A stretch of DNA of 64,000 nucleotides from Xestospongia muta (lineage: Eukaryota > Porifera > Demospongiae > Haplosclerida > Petrosiidae), in assembly GCA_963693285.1 (NCBI GenBank), contig OY848917.1, positions 25,664,745 through 25,728,744 on the forward strand. Direction: 5' to 3'. Below are positions 29,190-39,124 of this stretch, in pieces. Numbering within the stretch: the stretch's first letter is position 1; every line of letters begins with the position of its first letter. A program made the position numbers and the translations under genes. The notes under the pieces were generated by a model. The model was not told the origin of the DNA. It saw nothing but the letters and a program-made list of their open reading frames with translations, and did not search any database.

Positions 29190-32100
29190 GGATGGTTATA
29201 CTCCTCTCCATGTTGCATCAGAGAAAGGCTACAGTGAAATTGTGAAAGTTTTACTAAAGGCGAACGCAAGTGCTGATCAGACAAATAAAGTACATTGTCT
29301 CATGTACAACTGTACTGGTCCTTTATTAAGATAATTACTGTATTTTAATTATTGCAAATACCTTGGTGTTTATTTGCACATAATTTGAAGCATTTTAAAG
29401 CTGGTATTAAAATGAGACAAACCTGTCTTTTTTTCAACAATAATTTACATACTCTTACTTAGCCCTTCCAAATTACTTGTTAGCAAATTTATAATTTGTC
29501 AATTATAATTGTTATATTATTATGTTAATGTTACAACTAATATTTTAACATTTAAGATAACAGGTTTGGTTTTAGTATTAACTATAGTCACATGTAGTGT
29601 TCTGTTATGCAGACATAACCTATGATTATATAACTCTAATGGACTAGGAATATTTGCTAGTATTACTTTGTAATTTGTTTTGTTATTAAGTTTGTGCTAG
29701 TATGTGATAATGATATCATATGTTGTTTAGGATGGCATGACTCCATTGTATGTAGCATGTGACACAGGTCATGATAAAATAGTAAAATTATTACTAGACC
29801 ATGGTGTTCAAGTAGACATTCCAGACAAGGTCAGTGACATATCATGTATTCATGTTGTTAAGTTATGTAATACAACCAAAATTAATAAAGCTACTTTGGT
29901 CACAAATGAAACTTAGTTTTTGACATATAAAGTTTAGAGGAGTGTTTAGTATTTAATACAATTATATGTAATTAATATTTATATATATGATTATACTCAC
30001 TAATTAATTTGATGTTCCTCTTTCACACATGACATTTATCTCTGTATATATATATAGGATGGTTTTACTCCTCTCCATGTTGCATCAGGGAAAGGCTACA
30101 GTGAAATTGTGGAAGCATTACTAAACGCTAATGCAAGTGCTGATAAGAGAAACAAAGTAATTGGTCTCATGTACAACTGTGCTGGTCCTTTATTAAGATA
30201 ATTTTGGTTTGACTGATCTAATATCCTTGCTAAGAGCACTTGTTGATTTAGTTACATTTGGAATTTAATTCATTTTTACCTTAATGGTCAACACACCTCT
30301 TTATGATGCAACTGTATTATGTATCTGACATTAATATTATATGTTGTTTAGGGTGGCATAATTCCATTGTATGTAGCATGTGACAAAGATCATGATAAAA
30401 TAATACAATTATTACTAGATCATGTTATGTTATGGTATTAACTATAGTCACATGTAGTGTTTTGTTATGCAGATGTTATGTTTAATATTTAATACAATTA
30501 TATGTAATTAATATTTATATATATGATTGTACTCACTAATTAATTTGATATTCTTCTTCCTCACATGACATTTGTCTCTGTATATATATATATATATATA
30601 TATATAGGATGGTTATACTCCTCTATACGTTGCATCAAAAAAAGGCTTCAATAAAATTGTGGAAATATTACTAAAGGCCAATGCAAGGACTGATCTGACA
30701 AACAAAGTAAGTTGTCTCATATATAACTGTACTGGTTCTTTATTAAAAATAATTATGCTATTTTAATTATTGTAAATACCTTGGTGTTTATTTGTACATA
30801 ATTTAAAGCATTTTAAAGCTGGTATTAAAATGAGACAAGCTTGTATTCTTTTGTCACATTAATTTACATACTCTTACTTAGTCCTTCCAAATTACTTGTT
30901 AGCAAATTTACAACTTGTCATTTATAATTGATGTAGTTGTGTTAGGAATTTAATATATTGTTGCGTTAATGTATTGAGTGAATTTTCAATATTTAAGATT
31001 AGATGTTTGGTCTTAGTATTAACTATAGTCACATGTAGTGTTCTATTATGCAGACATAAGCTATGATTATGTACTCTAACATACTAGGAATGTTCGCTAG
31101 TATTACTTTGTAATTGTTTTCTTATTTAGTTTGTGCTAGTATAGGACAATAATATTACATATTATTTAGAATAGTACAACTCCATTGCATGAACCATGTG
31201 ACAAAGATCATGATAAAATAATACAATTATTACTAGATCATGTTATGTTATGACTGAATTTTCAATATTTAATATTAGAGGTTTGGTCTTAGTATTAACT
31301 ATAGTCACATGTAGTGTTTTGTTATGGAGATGTTATGTTTAATATTTAATACAATTATATCTAATTAATATTTATATATATGATTGTACTCACTAATAAA
31401 TTTGATATTCTTTTTCCTCACATGACATTTGTCTCTGTATATATATATAGGGTGGTTATACTCCTCTATACATTGCATCAGAAAAAGGCTACAGTAAAAT
31501 TGTGGAAATATTACTAAAGGCCAATGCAAGGACTGATCTGACAAACAAAGTAAGTTGTCTCATATATAACTGTACTGGTTCTTTATTAAAATAATTTTAG
31601 TATTTTAATTATTGTAAATACCTTAGTGTTTATTTGTACATAATTTGAAGCATTTTAAAGCTGGTGTTAAAATGAGACAAACCTCTATTCTTTTGTCACA
31701 TTTATTTACATACTCTTACTTAGCCCTTCCAAATTACTTGTTAGCAAATTTACAACTTGTCATTTATAATTGATGTAGTTGTGTTAGGAATTTAATATAT
31801 TGTTGCGTTAATGTTTTGAGTGAATTTTCAATATTTAAGATTAGAGGTTTGGTCTTAGTATTAACTATAGTCACATGTAGTGTTCTATTATGCAGACATA
31901 AGCTATGATTATGTACTCTAACATACTAGGAATGTTCGCTAGTATTACTTTGTAATTGTTTTCTTATTTAGTTTGTGCTAGTATAGGACAATAATATTAC
32001 ATATTATTTAGAATAGTACAACTCCATTGCATGAACCATGTGACAAAGATCATGATAAAATAATACAATTATTACTAGATCATGTTATGTTATGAATGAA

Positions 32101-35100
32101 TTTTCAATATTTAATATTAGAGGTTTGGTCTTAGTATTAACTATAGTCACATGTAGTGTTTTGTTATGGAGATGTTATGTTTTATATTTAATACAATTAT
32201 ATCTAATTAATATTTATATATAAGATTGTACTCACTAATTAATTTGATATTCTTCTTTCTCACATGACATTTGTCTCTGTATATATATATATATATATAT
32301 ATAGGATGGTTTTACTCCTCTATACGTTGCATCAAAAAAAGGCTTTAGTAAAATTGTGGAAATATTACTAAAGGCCAATGCAAGGACTGATCTGACAAAC
32401 AAAGTAAGTTGTCTCATATATAACTGTACTGGTTCTTTATTAAAAATAATTATGCTATTTTAATTATTGTAAATACCTTGGTGATTATTTGTACATAATT
32501 TGAAGCATTTTAAAGCTGGTATTAAAATGAGACAAACCTCTATTCTTTTGTCACATTAATTTACATACTCTTACTTAGTCCTTCCAAATTACTTGTTAGC
32601 AAATTTACAACTTGTCATTTATAATTGATGTAGTTGTGTTAGGAATTTAATATATTGTTGCATTAATGTTTTGAGTGAATTTTCAATATTTAAGATTAGA
32701 TGTTTGGTCTTAGTATTAACTATAGTCACATGTAGTGTTCTATTATGCAGACATAAGCTATGATTATGTACTCTAACATACTAGGAATGTTCGCTAGTAT
32801 TACTTTGTAATTGTTTTCTTATTTAGTTTGTGCTAGTATATGACAATAATATTACATATTATTTAGAATAGCACGACTCAATTGCATGAACCATGTGACA
32901 AAGGTCATGATAAAATAGTACAATTACTACCAGACCATGGTGTTCCAGTGGACATTGCAAATGAGATCAGTGACATATCATGTATTCGTGTTGTTAAGTT
33001 ATGTAATACAACTGAAATTAATAAAGCTACTTTGATCACAAATGAATGTGTTCAGTGTATGATATAATGACTGATCTAATATCCTTGCTAAAAAGCACTT
33101 GTTGATTTAGTTGCATTGCACATAGCATGCTACAAAGGTAAAAGTAGTACAATCATTACTAGATCATGGTGTTCAAGTGGATGTTCAAAACAGTCAGTGA
33201 CATATGATGCATCCATCTTTAGTTAAGTAACACAACAGAAAGTAATAATGTTACTTTGGTCACAAAAAACAAATGAATGTGATAATGTGTTTCTGAATGT
33301 TTTAAGTGGTTTATCGAATGAGTGATCATAATGTCCTTACCATAATGCGCTTGTTGATGTTGTTGTATTTAAAATTGAGGTTATATTATAAAGTTTGAAT
33401 CTATACTGAATAGTGATGATAATATTATATCTTGTTTAGAATAGTGTAACTCCATTGCACATAGCATGTCTACAAGGTCATTATAAAGTAGTACAAGTGT
33501 TACTAGTTCATGGTGTTCAAGTGGATGCTCAAACAAAGGTCAGTGACATATCATATATTCATGTTTAGTTATGTAATACAACTGATATAAATGAAGCTAC
33601 TTTTGTAACAAATGAAAGTTATTGTTTGACATGTAACGTTTACAGATGTGCTTTAGTATTTATCACAATGATATGTATTTTTATACTGTTATACATGATT
33701 ATACTCACTAATTAATTTGATCTTCCTCTTCCTCATATGACATTTTTCTCTGTATATATATATAGGATGGTCATACTCCTCTCTATTTTGCATCACAGAA
33801 AGGCTACAGTGAAATTGTGGAAGTATTAATAAAGGCTAATGCAAGTCCTTATCTGACAAACAAAGTAAGTTGTCTCATGTACAACAGTACTGGTCCTTTA
33901 TTAAGATAATTACTGTATTTCAATTATTGGGAATACCTTGGTATTAATTTGTATGTACTTTGAAACTTTGTTAAGCTGGTATTAAAATGAGAGAAGCCTA
34001 TTACCTTGCCACAAATACTATGTCAAGTACACTTTTAATCCTTTTTAGTCCTTCCAAATTACTTGTTAGCAAATTTATAACTTGTCATTTGAAACCTTTT
34101 TATAGCAGTCAAAGTGTTCACTATAATAACGAAGATATTTGTGGCATCATTTTTGCATAGCTTGTATTTCTTGGTGATAATGTACATACTACAATTATAA
34201 TTGTTGGTGTACTTGTATTTCTGATGTTCTAAAAAATATATAACTGTACTGGTATTTATTTATTGCAAATACCTTGGTGTTTATTTGTACATAATTTGAA
34301 GCATTTTAAAGCTGGTACTAAAATGAGACAAGCCTGTATTCTTTTGTCACATTAATTTACACACTCTTACTTAGCCCTTCCAAATTACTTGTTAGCAAAT
34401 TTATAACTTGTCATTTATAATTGATGTAGTTGTGTTAATAATTTAATATATTGTTATATATGTAGTGTTCTGTTATGCAGACATAACCTATGATTATATA
34501 ACTCTAATGGACTAGGAATATTTGCTAGTATTACTTTGTAATTGTTTTGTTATTAAGTTTGTGCTAGTATGTGATAATAATATTATATGTTGTTTAGGAT
34601 GGCATGACTCCATTGTATGTAGCATGTGACAGAGGTCATGATAAAATTGTACAATTATTACTAGACCATGGTGTTCAAGTGGACATTTCAGACGAGGTCA
34701 GTGACATATCATGTATTCATGTTGTTAAGTTATGTAATACAACTAAAATTCATAAAGCTACTTTGGTCACAAATGAAACTTAGTTTTTGACATATAAAGT
34801 TTAGAGGAGTGTTTCGTATAAATACAATTATATGTAATTAAGGTGTTTATTTATACATTATTTGAAGCATTTTAAAGTTGGTATTAAAATGAGACAAGCT
34901 CATTGGGAACAAAGCCATTTTCAGGAGGGGTTAATTCCCCCCCCCCCTCAAACATTCTAAATTAAACCATGCATTATAAGTGTAGTAATGCTATTACTTC
35001 ATAGTTTAGATTAAAGTTTAGAGGTACAGTTTACTATTAAAGACATTTATATGTAATTTTATATTAGTTAGACATAATCTATGATTAGATAACTTTGCAT

Positions 35101-38100
35101 AGTATAAAGTTTCTTTAGTATCATTTAGTAAAGCTCTTGCTATCTAGTCTATACTAAAAACGGATAGTAATATTATATCTTGTTTAGAATGGCGTAACTC
35201 CATTGCACATAGCATGCTACAAAGGTCATTATAAAGTAGTACAAGTGTTACTAGTTCATGGTGTTCAAGTGGATGCTCAAACAAAGGTCAGTGACATATC
35301 ATGTATTCATGTTGTTTAGTTATGTAATACAACTGAAATAAATGAAGCTACCTTGGTAACAAATGAAAGTTATTGTTTGACATGTAAAGTTTAGAGAGGT
35401 GCTTTAGTATTTAACACAATGATATGTAATTTTATACTGTTATACATGATTATATTCACTAATTAATTGATCTTCCTCTTCCTCACATGACATTTTTCTC
35501 TATATATATATAGGATGGTCATACTCCTCTCTATTTTGCATCACAGAAAGGCTACAGTGAAATTGTGGAAGTATTACTAAAGGCTAATGCAAGTACTGAT
35601 CTGAAAAACAAAGTAAGTTGTCTCATGTACAACTGTACTGTTCCTTTATTGAGATAACTCTAATGGACTAGGAATATTTGCTAGTATTACTTTGTAATTG
35701 TTTTGTTATTAAGTTTGTGCTAGTATGTGATAATAATATCATATGTTGTTTAGGATGGCATGACTCCATTGTATGTAGCATGTGACACAGGTCATGATAA
35801 AATAGTACAATTATTACTAGACCATGGTGTTCAAGTGGACATTCCAGACGAGGTCAGTGACATATCATGTATTCATGTTGTTAAGTTATGTAATACAACC
35901 AAAATTAATAAATCTACTTTGGTCACAAATGAAACTTAGTTTTTGACATTTAAAGTTTAGAGGAGTGTTTAGTATTTAATACAATTATATGTAATTAATA
36001 TTTATATATATGATTATACTCACTAATTAATTTAATCTTCCTCTTTCTCACATGACATTTATCTCTGTATATATATATATATATATAGGATGGTTTTACT
36101 CCTCTCCATGTTGCATCAGAGAAAGGCTACAGTGAAATTGTGAAAGTTTTACTAAAGGCGAACGCAAGTGCTGATCAGACAAATAAAGTACATTGTCTCA
36201 TGTACAAATGTACTGGTCCTTTTTTAAGATAATTACTGTATTTTAATTATTGCAAATACCTTGATGTTTATTTTTACATAATTTGAAGCATTTTAAAGCT
36301 GGTATTAAAATGAGACAAGCCTGTATTCTTTTGTCACATTAATTTACATACTCTTACTTAGACTTTCCAAATTACTTGTTAGCAAGTTTATAACTTGTCA
36401 TTTATAATTGATGTAGTTGTGTTAGGAATTTAATATATTGTTGCGTTAATGTTTTTAGTGAATTTTCAATATTTAAGATTAGAGGTTTGGTCTTAGTATT
36501 AACTATAGTCACATGTAGTGTTCTATTATACAGACAGAACCTATGATTATGTAACTCCCAATGGACTAGAAATGTTTTCTAGTATTTTTTGTAATTGTTT
36601 TTTTAGTTAGCTTGTGCTAGTATGTGACAATAATATTATATGTTGTTTAGTATGGCATGACTCCATTGCACATAGCATGTGACACAGGTCATGATAAAAT
36701 AGTACAATTATTACTAGACCATGGTGTTCAAGTGGACATTGCAGATGAGGTAAGTGACATATCATGTATTCATGTTGTTAAGTTATGTAATACAACTGAA
36801 ATTAATAAAGCAACTTTGGTCACAAATCAAAGTTACTGTTTAACATATAAAGTTAAGAGGAGTGTTTAGTATTTAATACAATTATATGTAATTAATATTT
36901 ATATATATGATTATACTCACTAATTAATTTGATCTTCCTTTTCCTTACATGACCTTTGTCTCTGTATATATATAGGATGGTCATACTCCTCTCTATTTTG
37001 CATCACAGGAAGGCTATAGTAAAATTGTGAAAGTATTACTAAAGGCTAATGCAAGTACTGATCTGACAAACAAAGTAAGTTGTCTTATGTACAACTGTAC
37101 TGGTCCTTTATTGAGATAATTACTGTATTTTAATTATTGCAAATCCTTGGTATTAATTTGTATGTACTTTGAAACATTTTAAAGCTGGTATTAAAATGCA
37201 ACAATTCGTTTTTTTTCAACATTAATTTACATACTTTTACCATGCCACAAGTGTACTCTTTTCATCCCTTTTAGCCCTTTCGAATTACTTGTTAGCAAAT
37301 TTATAACTTGTCATTTAAAAACCTTTTAGTAGTAGTCAAAGTGTTCATTAATAACAGATGGATTTGAGGCATCAAAGTTGCTAAGTTTGCATTTCTTAGT
37401 CATAATGTACATATTACAAATATACTTGTTGATGAAATTGTATTTCTAATACATGATGTAACTTTACCATAGTATAAAGTTCTCTAGTATCACTTTGTAC
37501 TACATGTGTATTTTGTTACTGTTTAGATGTAGTATATACATGATTACTCACTCTTCAATTTGATGTTTCACACGAGACATATATCTCTGTATATATATAG
37601 GAAGGTGAGACTCCTCTTTACGTTGCATCAAAAAAAAACTTCAATGAAATTATGCAATTGTTACTAAAGGCTAATGCTAGTACTGATATAGCAAACAATG
37701 TAAGTTGTCTCATGTAATATAATGATTGTATTTCCTTGACTAGAATACTTTGATATTTGCTCCACTCAGAGCATTTGACCTGACATTAAAACAAAGCAGG
37801 TGTTTATTGAATGTAAATGTATCATTGTCAGAATTGAGAGTTTGATTTAACCAATATATGAGAAATCAAATGAAGCCACATGGAAAGCATTATTAAAGGA
37901 AGTGGAAGGTCCAATTGCTAACAATCATCAAATTGGTGATGATAGTCATACGTTTCTAAAGAAACCTTATGTGTATAGTAAATATGTCTTTTCTGAATGT
38001 AATCCTTTGATAAATAAATGTGTTATTACTTATTTACTTTTAGTGTATGTACACGTAACAATGTACATGTAGTTTTAATTTTTAACATTATGTTACTGTA

Positions 38101-39124
38101 CTGTTCTATCTACATCATGTACAGGATCTTGCCTCCCCTCCATTAACTAAAGATGTCATGGAACACACCTCTAAACCACATCTTGAAAAGACACACAAAA
38201 GTTTGTCTACATTTATTTTGTGATTATTACATAATATTTGATAGGATCAGATATAGCAGAAGTAACTACTAGCGCAACCTTGTCTCCTTCATCAGGTATA
38301 AAAGTTCAGAGTTTTATTTATTTTTCAGACATGTTTTTGTTAATAATATTTAACAATCATTGGTTAGATATGACTAAAATGGTCATTTTATATCTTCTGT
38401 TTAGTTATCTTTTGCTTCTGTGTTTTTTCCTAGGCTCTTCTAAAGCAGGAGCTGTTAGTACAAGTACTCCTGTTTCAGGTAATTAATTATGTCTAATTAA
38501 TTGTTATTAATCATATTCTCATTTCTCATTTACTATAGGGATATCAAGTGATACTACTGATTCATCTTGCTTTAATACAGTAGTAAAATATATATTAGGT
38601 AATCTTTATTGTATAGTATTTGACATAATTCAAATGTATAAATGTATTGTAAGATATAATTTTATTGTACAGCCACTTGTTACAGTACATCCATTGTTTT
38701 AAATGTACCCTCTAAGACTAAAGTAGCTAATCTGATATCTTTAGTATATTACTCTATCATTCTATTGAGGTCATTGTATTATTAACATTATTATATTGTA
38801 ATAATGATGTTTTTATCTTCAGACAAACAACCTAAAAAAGTTCATCTCCAACGTGTCCTTGGTCCTATTGAACATAAATGGAGAGAGATTGGAGAAGCCT
38901 TGGAAATACCTAATGGAAGAATTCAATCTATTCAAAATGATCCTCGTTTTAATGATACTTGCAAGCTTTCTGAAGTCTTGCAGACCTGGATTGATACAGA
39001 ACCATCTGATGTGACCTGGAGGCACCTTATTCGTGTCATTACAGAATATCCTGTCAATGAACCAGTTCGAGCTAATACTATACCAGTTATCTTAGCAAAG
39101 CCAGAGATCTCTTTTAAATACTGA
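5207..39124 (+). CDS. Giant ankyrin-repeat / Death-domain protein gene (5' end not found)
   Basis: The gene is an array of about 99-bp exons, each encoding exactly one 33-residue ankyrin repeat (first exon 96 bp), followed by five small exons and a terminal Death domain exon. All ankyrin exons begin at the repeat's D/N-G position, carry TPLH/TPLY-x-A and the I-V-x-LL helix, and are separated by phase-0 introns. I count 55 intact ankyrin exons, 3 whose GT donor is mutated and 5 truncated by stops. The intact exons plus the C-terminal part encode about 1,990 residues. Ankyrin repeats are protein-interaction solenoids and Death domains mediate homotypic signalling assemblies, so an intracellular signalling or immune role is likely but inferred. 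Whether all exons join one transcript is unknown; any subset can be spliced without frame loss. No initiator exon was identified. An alternative is that several transcripts share the array. Confidence 0.8.
7438..7439 (+). promoter_or_regulatory. GC splice donor after ankyrin exon 3
   Basis: The exon ends aacaaa and is followed by gcaagt, whereas most equivalent class B exons read aacaaa then gtaagt. GC-AG introns are a known minor class with otherwise strong donor consensus, which is the case here. It may be used weakly or alternatively. Confidence 0.6.
9141..14261 (+). CDS. Ankyrin exons 6-16 (first copy of the 5.8-kb block)
   Basis: Intact exons are 9141-9239, 9730-9828, 10056-10154, 10948-11046, 11275-11373, 11856-11954, 12958-13056, 13282-13380 and 14163-14261. 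A truncated exon at 11569 and a donor-less exon at 12386 are listed separately. Class A exons (DGMTPLYVACDTGHDKIVQL and relatives) end IPDE or AQTK before a gtcagtgac donor. Class B exons (DGHTPLYFAS...) end TNK or RNK before gtaagt or gtaatt. Intron sequences are almost as similar between copies as exons, so duplication was of genomic blocks and recent. A C-rich run at 9480-9489 in the intron between exons 6 and 7 is a useful landmark: it recurs at about 15307 and 34937. Confidence 0.82.
11569..11652 (+). pseudogene. Truncated ankyrin exon (copy 1)
   Basis: The acceptor ttgtttag and the first 24 codons match class A (ending LLLDH). The sequence then jumps to gttatgttatga, giving VML and a stop. 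The last quarter of the repeat and its splice donor are gone, replaced by intron-like sequence. It is probably skipped. Confidence 0.75.
12386..12484 (+). pseudogene. Ankyrin exon with destroyed splice donor (copy 1)
   Basis: A full-length class A exon (NSTTPLHEP..., ending AYE) whose donor gtcagt reads atcggt, so the invariant G is lost. Without splicing it reads on for 34 codons to a stop at 12584-12586. It also has unusual substitutions for an ankyrin repeat: HEP for HIA, and LLP for LLL. It is either skipped or gives a truncated product. Confidence 0.7.
12630..12712 (+). pseudogene. Decayed ankyrin exon fragment (copy 1)
   Basis: Recognisable class A sequence (ttgcacatagcatgctac..., catggtgttcaagtgga) has small deletions that break the frame, and it ends cagtcagtgac without a proper GT donor position. 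The same decayed copy recurs at about 20217 and 33109. Confidence 0.65.
14970..21862 (+). CDS. Ankyrin exons 17-31 (second copy of the block, expanded)
   Basis: Intact exons are 14970-15068, 15560-15658, 15887-15985, 16776-16874, 17095-17193, 17656-17754, 17975-18073, 18537-18635, 18866-18964, 19412-19510, 20546-20644, 20872-20970 and 21764-21862. The truncated 19160 and donor-less 19973 exons are listed separately. Exons 14970, 15560, 15887 and 16776 lie about 5,830 bp from 9141, 9730, 10056 and 10948. From 18866 onward the offset to the first copy is about 7,590 bp. The 1,760-bp difference equals two 880-bp A+B units inserted at 16776-18536. Donors follow the class rule throughout: A gtcagt, B gtaagt or gtaatt. 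Confidence 0.82.
16776..18536 (+). repeat. Two tandem copies of an 880-bp A+B ankyrin unit
   Basis: Exon starts 16776, 17656 and 18537 (class A) and 17095 and 17975 (class B) repeat with a period of 880-881 bp. Introns as well as exons are near-identical by eye, with rare differences such as DK versus DE at the end of the A exon. Confidence 0.85.
19160..19249 (+). pseudogene. Truncated ankyrin exon (copy 2)
   Basis: Same break as the unit at 11569: class A sequence to LLLDH, then VMLWY and a stop. The first codon is GGT instead of GAT. About 45 bp of intron present after copy 1 is deleted here. Confidence 0.75.
19973..20071 (+). pseudogene. Ankyrin exon with destroyed splice donor (copy 2)
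   Basis: As at 12386: a full class A exon followed by atcagt instead of gtcagt. The mutation was present before the block duplicated. Confidence 0.7.
20217..20300 (+). pseudogene. Decayed ankyrin exon fragment (copy 2)
   Basis: Same frame-broken class A remnant as at 12630, with the same deletions. Confidence 0.65.
22572..28121 (+). CDS. Ankyrin exons 32-42 (contain a 2,115-bp tandem duplication)
   Basis: The exons are 22572-22670, 22899-22997, 23793-23891, 24132-24230, 24689-24787, 25015-25113, 25908-26006, 26247-26345, 26804-26902, 27130-27228 and 28023-28121; all are open and 99 bp. Exons 23793, 24132, 24689 and 25015 recur exactly 2,115 bp later. Class A variants here include NGITSLHIACYKGH and DGMTPLHVACHTGH. 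The A exons at 23793 and 25908 share a distinctive intron start, gtcagtgaccattc. Confidence 0.83.
23712..27941 (+). repeat. Exact-looking 2,115-bp tandem duplication
   Basis: Copy 1 is about 23712-25826 and copy 2 about 25827-27941. Four exons, their introns and two antisense reading frames (at 24603 and 25284 in copy 1) recur at a constant offset of 2,115 bp, and I saw no difference in the stretches compared. This is either a very recent unequal crossover or an assembly duplication. Confidence 0.85.
28829..34696 (+). CDS. Ankyrin exons 43-56 (third block copy)
   Basis: Intact exons are 28829-28927, 29191-29289, 29731-29829, 30058-30156, 30608-30706, 31451-31549, 32305-32403, 33440-33538, 33766-33864 and 34598-34696. 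Truncated exons at 30352, 31170 and 32012 and the donor-less exon at 32867 are separate. Exon 30058 corresponds to 18866 and 11275, and the whole order truncated, B, donor-less, decayed, A, B is repeated from the earlier blocks. An extra unit of about 850 bp (31170-32011 versus 32012-32866) has been added. Exon 31451 begins GGT instead of GAT. Confidence 0.8.
30352..30441 (+). pseudogene. Truncated ankyrin exon (copy 3)
   Basis: Same truncation as 19160 (LLLDH then VMLWY and a stop), including the GGT first codon. Confidence 0.75.
31170..31253 (+). pseudogene. Hybrid truncated ankyrin exon (copy 4)
   Basis: The first half matches the donor-less type (NSTTPLHEPCDK). The second half matches the truncated type (DHDKIIQLLLDHVML, then stop). 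It is a chimera, as expected from unequal crossover inside an exon. Confidence 0.7.
32012..32095 (+). pseudogene. Hybrid truncated ankyrin exon (copy 5)
   Basis: Duplicate of the chimeric exon at 31170, with the same stop after DHVML. Confidence 0.7.
32867..32965 (+). pseudogene. Ankyrin exon with destroyed splice donor (copy 3)
   Basis: Full class A exon (NSTTQLHEPCDKGH..., ending ANE) followed by atcagt. It is the third copy of the same donor mutation. Confidence 0.7.
33109..33193 (+). pseudogene. Decayed ankyrin exon fragment (copy 3)
   Basis: Third copy of the frame-broken class A remnant seen at 12630 and 20217. Confidence 0.65.
35188..37699 (+). CDS. Ankyrin exons 57-63 (end of the repeat domain)
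   Basis: The exons are 35188-35286, 35514-35612, 35754-35852, 36089-36187, 36651-36749, 36976-37074 and 37601-37699. Between 35612 and 35754 the intron is only 141 bp; a large part of the usual B-to-A intron has been deleted there. Exon 36651 (YGMTPLHIACDTGH..., ending IADE) uses gtaagt rather than gtcagt. The last exon (EGETPLYVASKKNF..., ending IANN) is divergent, mirroring the divergent first exons, and may act as a capping repeat. Confidence 0.83.
38125..38598 (+). CDS. Linker exons between ankyrin repeats and Death domain
   Basis: Four short exons switch the gene from phase 0 to phase 1. They are 38125-38200 (starts DLASPPLTKDV, donor gtttgt), 38245-38295 (SDIAEVTTSATLSPSS), 38434-38478 (SSKAGAVSTSTPVS) and 38539-38598 (ISSDTTDSSCF...). 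All junctions are phase 1 and join in frame. The encoded peptide is Ser/Thr-rich and probably an unstructured hinge. The donor after the first exon is weak (gtttgt), so that boundary is the least certain. Confidence 0.65.
38823..39124 (+). CDS. Terminal exon: Death domain
   Basis: The acceptor cttcag at 38822 is followed by two bases completing an Asp codon, then about 99 residues to TGA at 39122-39124. The core has the hallmarks of a Death domain: KWREIGEALEIP in helix 1-2, RIQSIQ in helix 2-3, KLSEVLQTWIDT in helix 4-5 and DVTWRHLIRVI in helix 5-6. These domains form homotypic complexes in apoptosis and innate signalling. The exon joins in frame (phase 1) with the linker exons. An internal ATG at 38804 lies in the intron and is not needed. 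There is no transmembrane segment, so the protein should be cytoplasmic. Confidence 0.85.

Larger units (their letters stand above)
31170..32866 (+). repeat. Tandem copies of an approximately 850-bp unit
   Basis: Exon starts 31170 and 32012 (842 bp apart) and 31451 and 32305 (854 bp apart) define a duplicated unit of one hybrid truncated exon plus one class B exon. The length difference is partly due to the (TA)n tract before the B exon. Confidence 0.75.
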
